Source: Cytophagales bacterium
GTDB lineage: Bacteria > Bacteroidota > Bacteroidia > Cytophagales > Thermoflexibacteraceae
Direction: 5' to 3'
Length of the DNA stretch: 64,000 nucleotides
Assembly: GCA_004294445.1 (NCBI GenBank)
Contig: REAZ01000005.1
Location: 1 to 64,000 of the forward strand
Positions 1-8,083 of this stretch are shown here, piece by piece. Numbering within the stretch: the stretch's first letter is position 1; each line of letters opens with the position of its first letter. Made by a program: the position numbers and the translations under genes. Under the pieces are notes generated by a model. It worked only from the letters and a program-made list of their open reading frames with translations, was not told the DNA's origin and did no database searches.

Positions 1-5
1 TTCAT

Positions 6-69
6 AAAGCTATGGATTTGAGTGATTTTTTGTGTTTCCAATTCAAAAATACACTTTTTTCATAGCTTT
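6..69 (+). terminator. Possible terminator-like inverted repeat at window edge
   Basis: Nine-base arms AAAGCTATG (6-14) and CATAGCTTT (61-69) pair across a long T-rich loop, and a short T run follows. It could end a gene that lies upstream of the window. The long loop makes this weak. Confidence 0.25.
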
Positions 70-151
70 TTCTTGTATATTATCCCAAGTTCACGTTACT
101 TAGTAATTTCTAACAATAACAATCCAATTTTAACCCAAAAATAAAACTACT

Positions 152-679
152 ATGTCAATAGCAAGACCGTTTAATTTCCAACAGTGGATAGATGAGCATA
201 GGCATTTGCTCAAGCCGCCTGTGGGCAATCAGCAAATATATAAGGATAACAAAGACTATATCGTGATGGTAGTTGGGGGACCTAATGCCCGCAAAGACTA
301 TCATTACAACGAAAGTGAGGAGTTTTTTTACCAAATGGAAGGCGACATTGTACTCAAAATAATAGAAGATGGCTTGCCTATAGATATTCCTATCAAAGAG
401 GGAGAAATTTTCTTACTTCCCCCAAAAGTGCCTCATTCGCCGCAGCGAAAGGCAAATACTATAGGGTTGGTGATAGAACGCTATCGCCGCACTGATGAAA
501 AAGATGGCTTTCTTTGGTTTTGCGAAAGTTGCAATCATAAACTGTATGAGGAATATTTCGAACTGACAGATATTGTAAAGCAACTTCCCGTAGTGATGAA
601 AACGTTTTATGAGTCGGAGGCATTGCGTACTTGCAAGGTATGCGGAACGGTAATGCAGTCGCCTACGCCCGCAAAGTAG
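152..679 (+). CDS. 3-hydroxyanthranilate 3,4-dioxygenase
   Basis: Opens the ring of 3-hydroxyanthranilate in the kynurenine route from tryptophan to quinolinate and NAD; a soluble, non-heme Fe(II) cupin. The 175-residue length and the sequence match the bacterial enzyme. The cupin metal ligands are visible in the HYNESEEFF segment (His and Glu) and in PPKVPH (His). The C-terminal part carries two CxxC pairs (C124/C127 and C161/C164), the rubredoxin-like second metal site typical of bacterial versions. The ATG at 152 follows an AT-rich leader without a Shine-Dalgarno sequence, as is usual in Bacteroidota. No other kynurenine-pathway gene is next to it; the gene stands alone and its downstream neighbour is on the other strand. 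Confidence 0.93.
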   Translation: MSIARPFNFQQWIDEHRHLLKPPVGNQQIYKDNKDYIVMVVGGPNARKDYHYNESEEFFYQMEGDIVLKIIEDGLPIDIPIKEGEIFLLPPKVPHSPQRKANTIGLVIERYRRTDEKDGFLWFCESCNHKLYEEYFELTDIVKQLPVVMKTFYESEALRTCKVCGTVMQSPTPAK

Positions 680-895
680 CTTTTTTGATGAGTTGTGAAT
701 AAGTGATGAGATAAATAGGAGCTTTCTGCATAGGCAACTACTACCGTTGTTCGAATAACTCAGACAACGGTAGTGGATATTTTCTACAAAGATACCAACT
801 CTAAGGAGTTTGAACAGCAAATAATTCGTGATTTTTCAGAAATAAGCGTAAAATAAGTGGCTTTAGAAAGCAAAACTGCCAGTGGGGGGAAATCA

Positions 896-1327
896 TTAAT
901 TACCAGGTCTCCACGTGAGTCCTTTTTCATTTTTTAATACCATAAACCTCATTCCAAGAATGGGATTTGATTTTTGTAGAAGTTCGTAGATTTTCTTGAA
1001 AAACTCATCTCCTGTCATTTTCATTCTTTCATTCAAGAATCTCGCAAACTCTCGTTTTTCCCTAATTTTATGCATTCGTCCTTTCTCATCTAAAGTTAAG
1101 GATTCTGATGTAAGCAAATAGCAAGCCGCCTCACCTCCAAGAAGTCCGCATAGCGAATGAATCATATCACTTTCATCTCCATCAATTAATTGGTAGATAT
1201 CGTTTAAACCTTTAGAATTTTTAAAACCTTCATAAAGTTTTTCTGCTTTATCAGACATTGTCTTCTGTGCAGAGACTTGTAGATTTACAAAGGCAAATAG
1301 GCAAAAAAACAAAATAGCTACTTTCAT
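896..1327 (-). CDS. Small secreted protein of unknown function
   Basis: I do not recognise the family. The 143-residue product starts with a clear Sec signal peptide: MKVAILFF, a hydrophobic stretch, then VSAQK as a likely signal peptidase I site near residue 20. The rest is charged, probably helical, and ends in a Trp-Arg-Pro-Gly-Asn tail. A good sigma promoter (TTG-N20-TATCTTTG on the minus strand) lies about 80 bases upstream, which supports the gene being real. It is monocistronic. Confidence 0.6.
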   Translation of the reverse strand: MKVAILFFCLFAFVNLQVSAQKTMSDKAEKLYEGFKNSKGLNDIYQLIDGDESDMIHSLCGLLGGEAACYLLTSESLTLDEKGRMHKIREKREFARFLNERMKMTGDEFFKKIYELLQKSNPILGMRFMVLKNEKGLTWRPGN

Positions 1328-1407
1328 AATTCTTAAATATTTTAGTATAATTTTGCCTACTCTATTAGCTTTTCGGCGTTCGCTATGATAATTATCGTAT
1401 TACATTG

Positions 1408-1438
1408 CAAAGATACTTTTAATATTTTTCTTTGTCAA
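1408..1438 (-). promoter_or_regulatory. Bacteroidota-type promoter for the gene at 896-1327
   Basis: On the minus strand the -7 box TATCTTTG lies at 1415-1408 and a TTG -33 element at 1438-1436, separated by 20 bases. This matches the TTTG-N19-21-TAnnTTTG consensus of Bacteroidota. The start codon is about 80 bases downstream. Confidence 0.55.
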
Positions 1439-1557
1439 TACCCACTTTTGGTGTTTTTACAACCTTAGACGCAGAAATTATGAACCGAAATTACGTTTTT
1501 GAGGGAGATGCTGGCGAAGGCGGTAGGGAATTAAAAGGACGGTAAGTTATTTAATCT

Positions 1558-1881
1558 ATGGCAAATCATAAAAATGACAATAAATTATTAGGCAACTTTT
1601 GTGTATATGATATTCATATCGAGGAAGAATTATATAAATATGGAAAAGCAGATATGGACAGAGTTACCCAATCTTCTAATTTACCAACAAGACTTCATCA
1701 GCAAGTAAGAAAGCTACAAAATGATAATGAGGAAGTAGAAGGTAGAGTGTTAGTAGAACTGCCAAACGTAACTACTGAATATGCAAAAGATGTTGAAAAT
1801 GAATTAATAGCAGAATATTTAGCAATTCATGGAGAACTTCCCAAAGGGAATAAACGTTTAAACAAAAAAAAGCAACGATGA
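1558..1881 (+). CDS. GIY-YIG-like nuclease toxin module (orphan polymorphic-toxin C-terminus)
   Basis: The 107-residue protein has the layout of a GIY-YIG nuclease fold. A VYDI strand is followed by YKYGKAD, then PTRLHQQVRKL carrying the catalytic-type Arg, then a helix with the conserved Glu (VENELIAEY), and a terminal Pro-x-Gly-Asn-Lys-Arg. The RVTQSS...PTRLHQQVRKL and VTTEYAKDVEN...GN patterns resemble C-terminal toxin modules of Rhs-like polymorphic toxins, as I remember them. No large carrier protein is fused upstream; only a short open stretch ending in a stop at 1543-1545 precedes it. The stop overlaps the start of the next gene (ATGA, 1878-1881), the usual toxin-immunity spacing. Family assignment is by eye. 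Activity as a DNase or toxin is inferred. Confidence 0.6.
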   Translation: MANHKNDNKLLGNFCVYDIHIEEELYKYGKADMDRVTQSSNLPTRLHQQVRKLQNDNEEVEGRVLVELPNVTTEYAKDVENELIAEYLAIHGELPKGNKRLNKKKQR

Positions 1882-2372
1882 AATTTACCATTAGCACCAT
1901 ATATGCCTCTCCTGATTGCGGATTTGAAATTTCAAGTAAAATTCCGAAGCTAATTGCTGAAAAAGTAAATCAGCGTATTTTCCCTAATTACCAATTAGAT
2001 ACGCTCAAACCTGCATGGACTTTAAGCCTCATGCTTGCTACTGATTCTGATTTGGGGAAAACGGAAAGAAAAATATGTGAAGTAGAGGTTTTTGAGAAAG
2101 ATAAAAACGAAAATTATGTGGCTTGGATTCCATATTCTGCTGTAGTAAATAAGGAAAAAAGTCAATTGGAAAACTATTTAAAAGAAGTTTTTGAAGTATT
2201 AAGTGTAGTTTTAGCAAATTATCAAGTAGATATGAAAGATTTGATAAGTATAAAAACAGAAGTGCAAAATTTGGTAATGGATAATCCAAACTATGCTTTT
2301 AAGTCTAAATTTAAACCCAATTTGAATGCTATTTTAGAAAGAGTAAATGACAAGCACAAAGTAGGTATGTAA
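1878..2372 (+). CDS. Putative immunity protein partner of the GIY-YIG-like toxin
   Basis: This 164-residue soluble protein has no signal peptide and no family I can name. It overlaps the toxin-like gene by four bases, so the two are almost certainly co-translated. Its middle part (ENYVAWIPYSAVV, then about 30 residues and VDMKDLISI) resembles the broken gene that follows (EYYCWIPATIS..., then VSASDFLSF), so the two look like tandem paralogues. Position, small size and duplication fit an immunity gene. That function is inferred from context only. Confidence 0.5.
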   Translation: MKFTISTIYASPDCGFEISSKIPKLIAEKVNQRIFPNYQLDTLKPAWTLSLMLATDSDLGKTERKICEVEVFEKDKNENYVAWIPYSAVVNKEKSQLENYLKEVFEVLSVVLANYQVDMKDLISIKTEVQNLVMDNPNYAFKSKFKPNLNAILERVNDKHKVGM

Positions 2373-2376
2373 AAAA

Positions 2377-2790
2377 ATGAAAATCCAACTCAAAGTAAAT
2401 ATTATTCATACGCCCAAATTACCTCTTTCGGTGTTAGAATTAGAAAGTTTTGACAAATATATTGAAGAAAACTTAACCAGTTTTTTTCTGATAAAACAGA
2501 AGATTGGACTCATTGTTTTTGGAAAATTTTTAGTGAACAAGTTGATAAACAAGTGTTTAAAAAATCAAAAAAATTACCAAAAGTAGGCTGATAGAATATT
2601 ATTGTTGGATTCCTGCTACTATTTCTTTGGAAAAAGATGTCTATTACGCTTTCTATATTGATTGCTTAAAAAATGCCCTTCAAATGTGGACAAAAGATGT
2701 TTTTCAAGTTTCAGCATCTGACTTTTTGTCTTTTTGGGAAAGTATAAAAATGAAATTCCTACTTTAGAAAAAGAATTACAAGTAGTTTGA
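2377..2790 (+). pseudogene. Frameshifted paralogue of the immunity-like gene
   Basis: The reading frame opens four bases after the previous gene (ATG 2377) and is broken at least twice. The first break is at the T7 run near 2479-2487, where the frame moves to one reading SDKTEDWTHCFWKIF up to a TGA at about 2588. A further shift continues with RLIEYYCWIPATISLEK. Another break near 2740 leads to GKYKNEIPTLEKELQVV and the stop at 2788-2790. Joining the pieces gives a protein similar in length to its upstream neighbour and sharing a WIP-centred segment with it. It is best read as a decayed second immunity gene. Sequencing error in homopolymers is a possible alternative for one break but hardly for all three. 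Confidence 0.6.
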
Positions 2791-2808
2791 AAGCTAAAGT
2801 GACAATAA

Positions 2809-2981
2809 TTTATTGACAGCTTGCCACTCAAAAATTTGATATATCTAAACATTGTGAGAATACCCGTTGAAATAATTTTGTTTTGGCTTTTTGTCAATAA
2901 AGCAATTCCAGAGCTAATGACTTTTGAAGGACGGAACCTTGACATAATTGCTGGAATAACAGCACCTACTGCCCTCCAAGC
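2809..2981 (+). pseudogene. Fragment of a conserved Bacteroidota membrane protein
   Basis: An open stretch without a credible start encodes a hydrophobic helix (IPVEIILFWLFV) followed by AIPELMTFEGRN and IIAGITAP. I recognise this block from a family of small Bacteroidota integral membrane proteins of unknown function, where further helices flank it. Here both flanks are missing: a stop lies just upstream and the 3' end runs into the end of the convergent epimerase gene at 2982. It appears to be a leftover exon-sized fragment from a rearrangement. Confidence 0.45.
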
Positions 2982-4151
2982 CTACAGAAGGTCTTTGAGT
3001 GCTTCTTTGATTTCTCTGAACTGAAATTTGAAGCCCGTTTTTTCTATTTTTTCGGCAGAAACCCTATTGCCGCCCAAAACAATCGCCGCCATCTCTCCAA
3101 GCATGAGCTTGAGTGCGAAGGCAGGCACGTTTATCGGCAGTATGGGTTTGTCTAATGCTTTGCCTATAGCTTTGGTAAGCCCTTCGTTAGTAATAGGTTG
3201 TGGGGCTGCTGCGTTATAAATGCCGCTCATGTTGCTGTCTTCTATTGCTTTGATGAATATTTCGCACAAATCGTCAATATGTATCCAAGATATGTACTGA
3301 TGCCCGCTCCCAAGTGCCGCCCCTACATAAAGGCGAATAGGTTGTGCCATTTTTTCCAATGCTCCCCCGCTTTCGCTCAGTACAACGCCTATGCGTATGG
3401 CTACAGTCCTTGTTTTCCCAACTTTAAAAATTTCATTTTCCCATGCTTTCACCACACTCGTCAGAAAATCTTTGCCATTGCTTTCCATAGCTTCGTATTG
3501 CCACTCATTGCCTGTATCTAAGCCGTAATACCCAATAGCACTTGCCGACACAAACGCTTTTATTTGATGCTGACTTGTATTTATTTTTTCTGCCAAAAGT
3601 TTGGTAGATAGGGTGCGGCTTTCCAAAATTTCTTTTTTGCGTGTCGCTGTCCAGCTCTCGTCTGCTACTCCTGCTCCCGCCAAGTGAATAATGTAATCTG
3701 CATTTTTGATGGCTTCCTCCTCTATGTAGCTTTTGGCGATGTCCCATTCATATAGTTTTATGTAGGCGTTTTCTTTCAGAATAGGAATATACGAAATTTT
3801 GCTTTCCAAAATAGATTCTATGTCATACGGAGTAATCAGATGCCCTTTGTTGAGCAATACTTCATGATTTTCTATTTGCGTAGGTAGCCCCGTCTGAGGG
3901 TCTAAAAAATGGTCGATATTGGTAACTGTAAGGTCTTGGGCGAGCCGCTTTCCTAATGCCTTTGTATTGAGAGCTTGCTCGGTGCCATCTACAATTTCAT
4001 TCAGAGGCGTATCCGTTTTATATTCCAAACTGCCAATTCCATTTCTATTGCGGGTCAGGTAACTGACTGCATAACCCCTCGCAAGGAGTTTGGCTGTCAG
4101 ATGCTGCCCCACAAGTCCTGTGCCTCCTGTAATGAGAATATTTTTAGCCAT
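2982..4151 (-). CDS. TIGR01777-type NAD(P)-dependent epimerase with an internal insertion
   Basis: An extended short-chain dehydrogenase/epimerase of the YfcH/SDR39U1 type; the substrate is unknown for the family. The N-terminal Rossmann nucleotide motif ITGGTGLVGQHL is at residues 7-18. The family signatures HLAGAGVAD, ESRTLSTKLL, SASAIGYYG, RIGVVLS and the C-terminal GNRVSAEKIEKTGF block are all present. At 389 residues it is about 85 longer than usual. The extra sequence lies at residues 38-120, between the second strand and the segment YEWDIAKSYIEEEAI that normally follows soon after. The insert is charged, contains no low complexity, and I do not recognise it. The gene is monocistronic and convergent with the decayed patch. 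Confidence 0.88.
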   Translation of the reverse strand: MAKNILITGGTGLVGQHLTAKLLARGYAVSYLTRNRNGIGSLEYKTDTPLNEIVDGTEQALNTKALGKRLAQDLTVTNIDHFLDPQTGLPTQIENHEVLLNKGHLITPYDIESILESKISYIPILKENAYIKLYEWDIAKSYIEEEAIKNADYIIHLAGAGVADESWTATRKKEILESRTLSTKLLAEKINTSQHQIKAFVSASAIGYYGLDTGNEWQYEAMESNGKDFLTSVVKAWENEIFKVGKTRTVAIRIGVVLSESGGALEKMAQPIRLYVGAALGSGHQYISWIHIDDLCEIFIKAIEDSNMSGIYNAAAPQPITNEGLTKAIGKALDKPILPINVPAFALKLMLGEMAAIVLGGNRVSAEKIEKTGFKFQFREIKEALKDLL

Positions 4152-4382
4152 TGCTATATGTTAGACTTTAATAAAGATTAGAAAATACCGATAATGCTTG
4201 AAACGGCGAATCGCACCAAAGTTTGTTAGCAGACAAAACTAAAAAACTATTTGCCAATTTCCAAATAGGACGTGAATAATGGACTTTTATGAACCTACTA
4301 ATTTTTTTAAATAATTGCTCTTATTCTATAAAATAGAAATACCCTAAGCCATAAATTTGCTAAATGAGTAGAGTTTGTTATT

Positions 4383-4414
4383 TTTGTTAAACTTTAGTAA
4401 AAAAAACATCTTTG
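4383..4414 (+). promoter_or_regulatory. Probable promoter of the GH13 operon
   Basis: TTTG (4383-4386), a 20-base spacer and CATCTTTG (4407-4414) match the Bacteroidota consensus except for the first base pair of the -7 box. The ATG at 4428 is only 13 bases downstream, so the transcript would be nearly leaderless if this is the promoter. Confidence 0.35.
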
Positions 4415-4427
4415 TTGATGGCTGAAA

Positions 4428-6287
4428 ATGAATACACAACGCTTTATCACCCAACTTTTACACGCTTTCTTATTAGTAATAGGCTGTTTTGCTTGTGGCT
4501 CGCCCTCAGGTACGGCAAGCAAAGAACAAACAAATATAGACATGAACGACCCAAATCTGCTCAAAGAACAAGTCAGCAACCATAAAATCATTGTTTACCA
4601 AGTAATGGCTCGACTTTTTGGCAATAAGAACATGACCAATAAATACTACGGCTCTATGGAGGAGAACGGCGTAGGGAAAATGAATGATTTTGACGATATT
4701 GCCCTCAAAGCTACTAAAAAAATGGGTTTCACCCACGTCTGGTACACAGGCATCATCGAACACGCTACCATGAATGACAATACCAAATACGGTATTCCAT
4801 TGGACGATGCAGACGTGATTAAGGGAATGGCTGGCTCGCCTTACGCCATCAAAGATTACTATGACATAAACCCCGATTTGGCTGTAGATGTGCCAAACCG
4901 TATGAAAGAATTTGAGGCTTTGGTAGAAAGAACGCACCAAAACGGACTGAAAGTAATTATCGATTTTGTGCCAAACCACGTAGCAAGGAACTACAAATCG
5001 GATGCAAAGCCCGAAAATACGAAAGATTTGGGTGAAACGGACGATAAAACGAAGTCTTTTAGCCCAATGAATAATTTTTATTATCTGCCAAATACAAAAT
5101 TCGTAGTGCCGAAAGAATACAAAATTCCTGAATTTTTGAAAATAAAAACCAAAAACGGGCAATATGAAGAAGTTCCCGCCAAAGCAACAGGCAATGATGT
5201 TTTTTCTCATGCTCCAAGCATCAATGATTGGTTTGAAACTATCAAACTTAATTATGGGGTAGATATTCAGAACGGCAGAAAAAAAGCCTTTGACCCTGTG
5301 CCTGATACATGGGTAAAAATGAAAGATATTTTGCTCTTTTGGGCTGCAAAAGGCGTAGATGGCTTTCGCTGCGATATGGCAGAAATGGTGCCTGTTGAGT
5401 TTTGGAATTGGGCTATTCCCCAAGTAAAGCAAGCAAATGCAGACATTGTTTTTATTGCAGAAATTTATAACCCTAATGAGTACAAAAACTACATAGAAAC
5501 AGGAAAATTTGACTATCTGTACGATAAAGTAGGGCTTTACGATACGCTCAAAGCCGTTATGCAGCACAGAGCAAGTGCCTCTGATATTCAGAAAAATTGG
5601 AAACAGACCGAAGGAATTAATAATCGTATGTTGAGATTTTTGGAAAACCATGATGAGCAACGCATTGCGAGCAGAGATTTTGTAGGCGAGCCAAGACGTG
5701 CCTTCCCTGCAATGGCTGTGAGTGCCTTGCTCAATTCGGGACCTGTCATGGTATATTTTGGGCAAGAAGTTGGCGAAAAAGGAGAAGGCAGCGAAGGATT
5801 TGGTGGCGAAGATGGCAGAACTACCATTTTCGATTATTGGGGAGTGCCAGCCCACCAAAAAATGATGAACGGCGGGAAGTTTGACGGCGGCGGACTTGAC
5901 GAACCCCAGAAAGAAATACTTTATTTTTATAGCACTTTGCTAAACTTTTGTACGCAAAACGAAGCTATCAGTAGCGGAGAATTATACGACTTGCAATCGG
6001 CAAATACACAAAACTATGACGTGCATAAAGTCTATGCTTTTTTACGATTTACCAAAAATCAAAAACTTTTAATCATCGTCAATTTTGATAATCATTCGCA
6101 GCCCAAAGACGTTCGCTTGCAAATTCCTCCAAATGCAATGGCTCTGATGGGTTATGCACCTGACGAAAATATAAAACTCAAAGAAACATTTTTGAGCGGT
6201 AACACCTTAAACCAGAAAGCAAACGAAAATATTAAACTGAAATTAGCCCCTTTGGGAACTTATATTTACAGTATAGAGAAACTATAA
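4428..6287 (+). CDS. GH13 alpha-amylase-family lipoprotein
   Basis: A glycoside hydrolase of the alpha-amylase superfamily, probably acting on alpha-1,4-glucans or maltodextrins at the cell surface or in the periplasm. The first 23 residues form a lipoprotein signal ending in a lipobox (CFACGSPS). The (beta/alpha)8 core runs from about residue 45 to 500. The conserved regions are visible: DFVPNHV (region I), GFRCDMAE with nucleophile D316 (region II), IAEIYNP with acid/base E345 (region III), and LENHDEQR with D409 (region IV). A beta-sandwich C domain follows. Its length of 619 is normal. The next gene starts 18 bases downstream, so it is probably the first gene of a three-gene operon. The exact substrate cannot be read from the sequence. 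Confidence 0.92.
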   Translation: MNTQRFITQLLHAFLLVIGCFACGSPSGTASKEQTNIDMNDPNLLKEQVSNHKIIVYQVMARLFGNKNMTNKYYGSMEENGVGKMNDFDDIALKATKKMGFTHVWYTGIIEHATMNDNTKYGIPLDDADVIKGMAGSPYAIKDYYDINPDLAVDVPNRMKEFEALVERTHQNGLKVIIDFVPNHVARNYKSDAKPENTKDLGETDDKTKSFSPMNNFYYLPNTKFVVPKEYKIPEFLKIKTKNGQYEEVPAKATGNDVFSHAPSINDWFETIKLNYGVDIQNGRKKAFDPVPDTWVKMKDILLFWAAKGVDGFRCDMAEMVPVEFWNWAIPQVKQANADIVFIAEIYNPNEYKNYIETGKFDYLYDKVGLYDTLKAVMQHRASASDIQKNWKQTEGINNRMLRFLENHDEQRIASRDFVGEPRRAFPAMAVSALLNSGPVMVYFGQEVGEKGEGSEGFGGEDGRTTIFDYWGVPAHQKMMNGGKFDGGGLDEPQKEILYFYSTLLNFCTQNEAISSGELYDLQSANTQNYDVHKVYAFLRFTKNQKLLIIVNFDNHSQPKDVRLQIPPNAMALMGYAPDENIKLKETFLSGNTLNQKANENIKLKLAPLGTYIYSIEKL

Positions 6288-6305
6288 ATGCTAAAATAGA
6301 AAACT

Positions 6306-6956
6306 ATGACACATTTCAACCGTTTTCCCAACACTTTAGCAATGTTGCTGCTGTGCCTATCTTTTGCTTGTTCACAAAAGAATTACACCAATTTGTATGT
6401 AGCGGCAAAGGCAGACAAGGTAGAAAAAGAAAGTAAAAAGGTGGTTAGCACGCCCGAAATTCCTCTTAATGCCGACCAAGCCCTGATAGCAAAAGTAGCC
6501 AATGAGTACGCTGTCTATAAAGCGAACCTACAAAAAGTAGTCAAAAATGCACGCTCTTATATCGGTACTTCCTATAGGCACGGGGGCTTGACCTACAAAG
6601 GAATAGATTGTTCAGGATTGGTGCATGTGTGCCTGCTTGACATCAATGCCAAGATAGCGCGTATGCCTGATGACCAAGCACAGCAAGGAGAAGCAGTAGA
6701 GAAAGGAAGCCTCAAAGCAGGGGATTTGGTGTTTTTTGGGGCGAGCAAAAACAGCACAACGATTTCTCACGTTGGCATTATCACAGAATTGGCTGCACCC
6801 AATCGCCTACTTTTTGTCCATGCTTCGGGCAAGCGGGGCGTAGTAGAAGACAATTTTTATCATTATCATTGGCAAGATGTTTTTATCAAGGCGGTCAGAC
6901 CAAATTATTTTGAAAATATAGGCAAAAATAAGGAAACAGAACTCAGTAATAAGTAA
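6306..6956 (+). CDS. NlpC/P60 family cell-wall peptidase lipoprotein
   Basis: A gamma-D-glutamyl-meso-diaminopimelate endopeptidase family protein that cleaves peptidoglycan stem peptides in the periplasm. The N-terminus is a lipoprotein signal (LLLCLSFACSQ). The NlpC/P60 domain covers about residues 78-205, with the catalytic triad in GIDCSGLV (Cys), TISHVGII (His) and HASGKRG (His). The gene follows the GH13 gene by 18 bases and precedes the dipeptide epimerase by 6 bases. The pair with the epimerase makes sense: this enzyme would release L-Ala-D-Glu, which the epimerase converts to L-Ala-L-Glu. Confidence 0.9.
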   Translation: MTHFNRFPNTLAMLLLCLSFACSQKNYTNLYVAAKADKVEKESKKVVSTPEIPLNADQALIAKVANEYAVYKANLQKVVKNARSYIGTSYRHGGLTYKGIDCSGLVHVCLLDINAKIARMPDDQAQQGEAVEKGSLKAGDLVFFGASKNSTTISHVGIITELAAPNRLLFVHASGKRGVVEDNFYHYHWQDVFIKAVRPNYFENIGKNKETELSNK

Positions 6957-6962
6957 AAGAAT

Positions 6963-7976
6963 ATGCAAATCGTTCTGCACAGATATACCCTAAAACTAAG
7001 GCATTATTTCAAAATAGCCAGAGATGAGCGAAGTGAACAGCCCACGCTCATAGTAGAACTAAAAGATGGAGAAACAAGCGGTTACGGCGAAGCTACTACC
7101 AACACTTATTATGGCATTTCTTATCAGAATATGGCTGAGTGTTTGGAAAAAGTAAATCAGAAATTAGAAAATTACACCTTCTATACTCCTGCCCAGCTTT
7201 GGGAAGATATGAAAGATTATTTTGGAGGAAATCCATTTGCCCAATGTGCTTTGGACGAGGCAGCTTATGACTTTTACGGAAAAAAAATAGGAAAACCATT
7301 GTACCAAATTTGGGGGCTTCACCTTGCCAATATGCCACAAACTAACTACACGATAGGAATAGACTCCGTAGAAAAAATGGCAGAAAAACTCAAGGAAATG
7401 CCTTGGGATTTATACAAAATAAAGTTAGGCACGCCCCACGACATAGAGATAGTAAAAGAGCTAAGAAAACATACAAACGCCACCTTCAGAGTAGATGCCA
7501 ACTGCGGCTGGACTGCCGAAGAAACTATCCGTAACTCACACGAATTAAAGAAATTAGGTGTTGAATTTATCGAGCAACCCATGAAAGCCGATGCTTGGGA
7601 AGACATGAAGGAAGTCTTTGCTCATTCGGCTTTGCCCGTCATTGCCGATGAAAGCTGCATTGTAGCAAGTGATGTAAGCAAGTGCTTTGGCTACTTTCAT
7701 GGCATCAACATCAAGCTAATGAAATGCGGCGGACTTACCCCAGCACTCCAAATGATTCGGGAGGCACGCAGCCTAAATATGAAACTAATGATGGGCTGCA
7801 TGACAGAATCGTCCGTAGGCATTTCAGCAATAGCCCACATAGCCCCCATGCTCGATTATGTGGACATGGACGGTCCCATGCTCATTTCCAACGACATAGC
7901 AGAAGGCGTGATACTTACCAGAGAGAAAGCAGTTTTTCCCGAAAGAAACGGCATTGGTGCAAAATTGAGAGCATAG
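6963..7976 (+). CDS. L-Ala-D/L-Glu (dipeptide) epimerase, enolase superfamily
   Basis: A muconate-lactonizing-subgroup enolase-superfamily enzyme, most likely epimerising L-Ala-D-Glu from murein to L-Ala-L-Glu for degradation. The catalytic elements are in order: the first base in YKIKLG, metal ligands in FRVDANCGW, IEQPM and IADESC, and the second base in INIKLMKCGG. The C-terminal MMGCMTESSVG loop, which contacts the dipeptide, is also present. Its length of 337 is typical. It is the last gene of the GH13-NlpC/P60 operon. Epimerase specificity within the subgroup is inferred from the adjacent NlpC/P60 gene; other dipeptide specificities are possible. Confidence 0.87.
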   Translation: MQIVLHRYTLKLRHYFKIARDERSEQPTLIVELKDGETSGYGEATTNTYYGISYQNMAECLEKVNQKLENYTFYTPAQLWEDMKDYFGGNPFAQCALDEAAYDFYGKKIGKPLYQIWGLHLANMPQTNYTIGIDSVEKMAEKLKEMPWDLYKIKLGTPHDIEIVKELRKHTNATFRVDANCGWTAEETIRNSHELKKLGVEFIEQPMKADAWEDMKEVFAHSALPVIADESCIVASDVSKCFGYFHGINIKLMKCGGLTPALQMIREARSLNMKLMMGCMTESSVGISAIAHIAPMLDYVDMDGPMLISNDIAEGVILTREKAVFPERNGIGAKLRA

Positions 7977-8038
7977 ATACAAGCTAACTGCAAAATCAGA
8001 CTGCTAAGACCTTGTTTATTGAACTATATTTCAATAAA

Positions 8039-8071
8039 TTTGCATTTTACAAATGAATATTTGTAAATTTG
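8039..8071 (+). promoter_or_regulatory. Promoter of the retron cassette
   Basis: TTTG (8039-8042), a 21-base spacer and TAAATTTG (8064-8071) fit the Bacteroidota promoter consensus exactly. Transcription would start near 8078, a few bases before the a1 arm of the retron RNA at 8084. That is where a retron ncRNA should begin. Confidence 0.7.
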
Positions 8072-8073
8072 CA
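8041..8073 (+). promoter_or_regulatory. Operator-like palindrome covering the retron promoter
   Basis: TTTACAAAT (8046-8054) and ATTTGTAAA (8059-8067) form a perfect 9-bp inverted repeat around GAAT. Both sides are flanked by TGCA (8041-8044 and 8070-8073). It fills the spacer and overlaps the -7 box, a position suited to repression. No dedicated DNA-binding regulator is encoded in the cassette, so the binding protein is unknown. Confidence 0.5.
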
Positions 8074-8083
8074 AAACTGAAAA

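Noticed and set aside
2619-2945. Minus-strand frame of 108 codons over the decayed immunity gene
   Set aside because: Low-complexity basic product; the plus strand shows homologous fragments in three frames instead.
4506-5858. A 450-codon open frame antisense to the GH13 gene
   Set aside because: The product is rich in Cys, Phe, His and Ile with no domain, typical of a shadow frame; the GH13 protein on the other strand has all its catalytic motifs.
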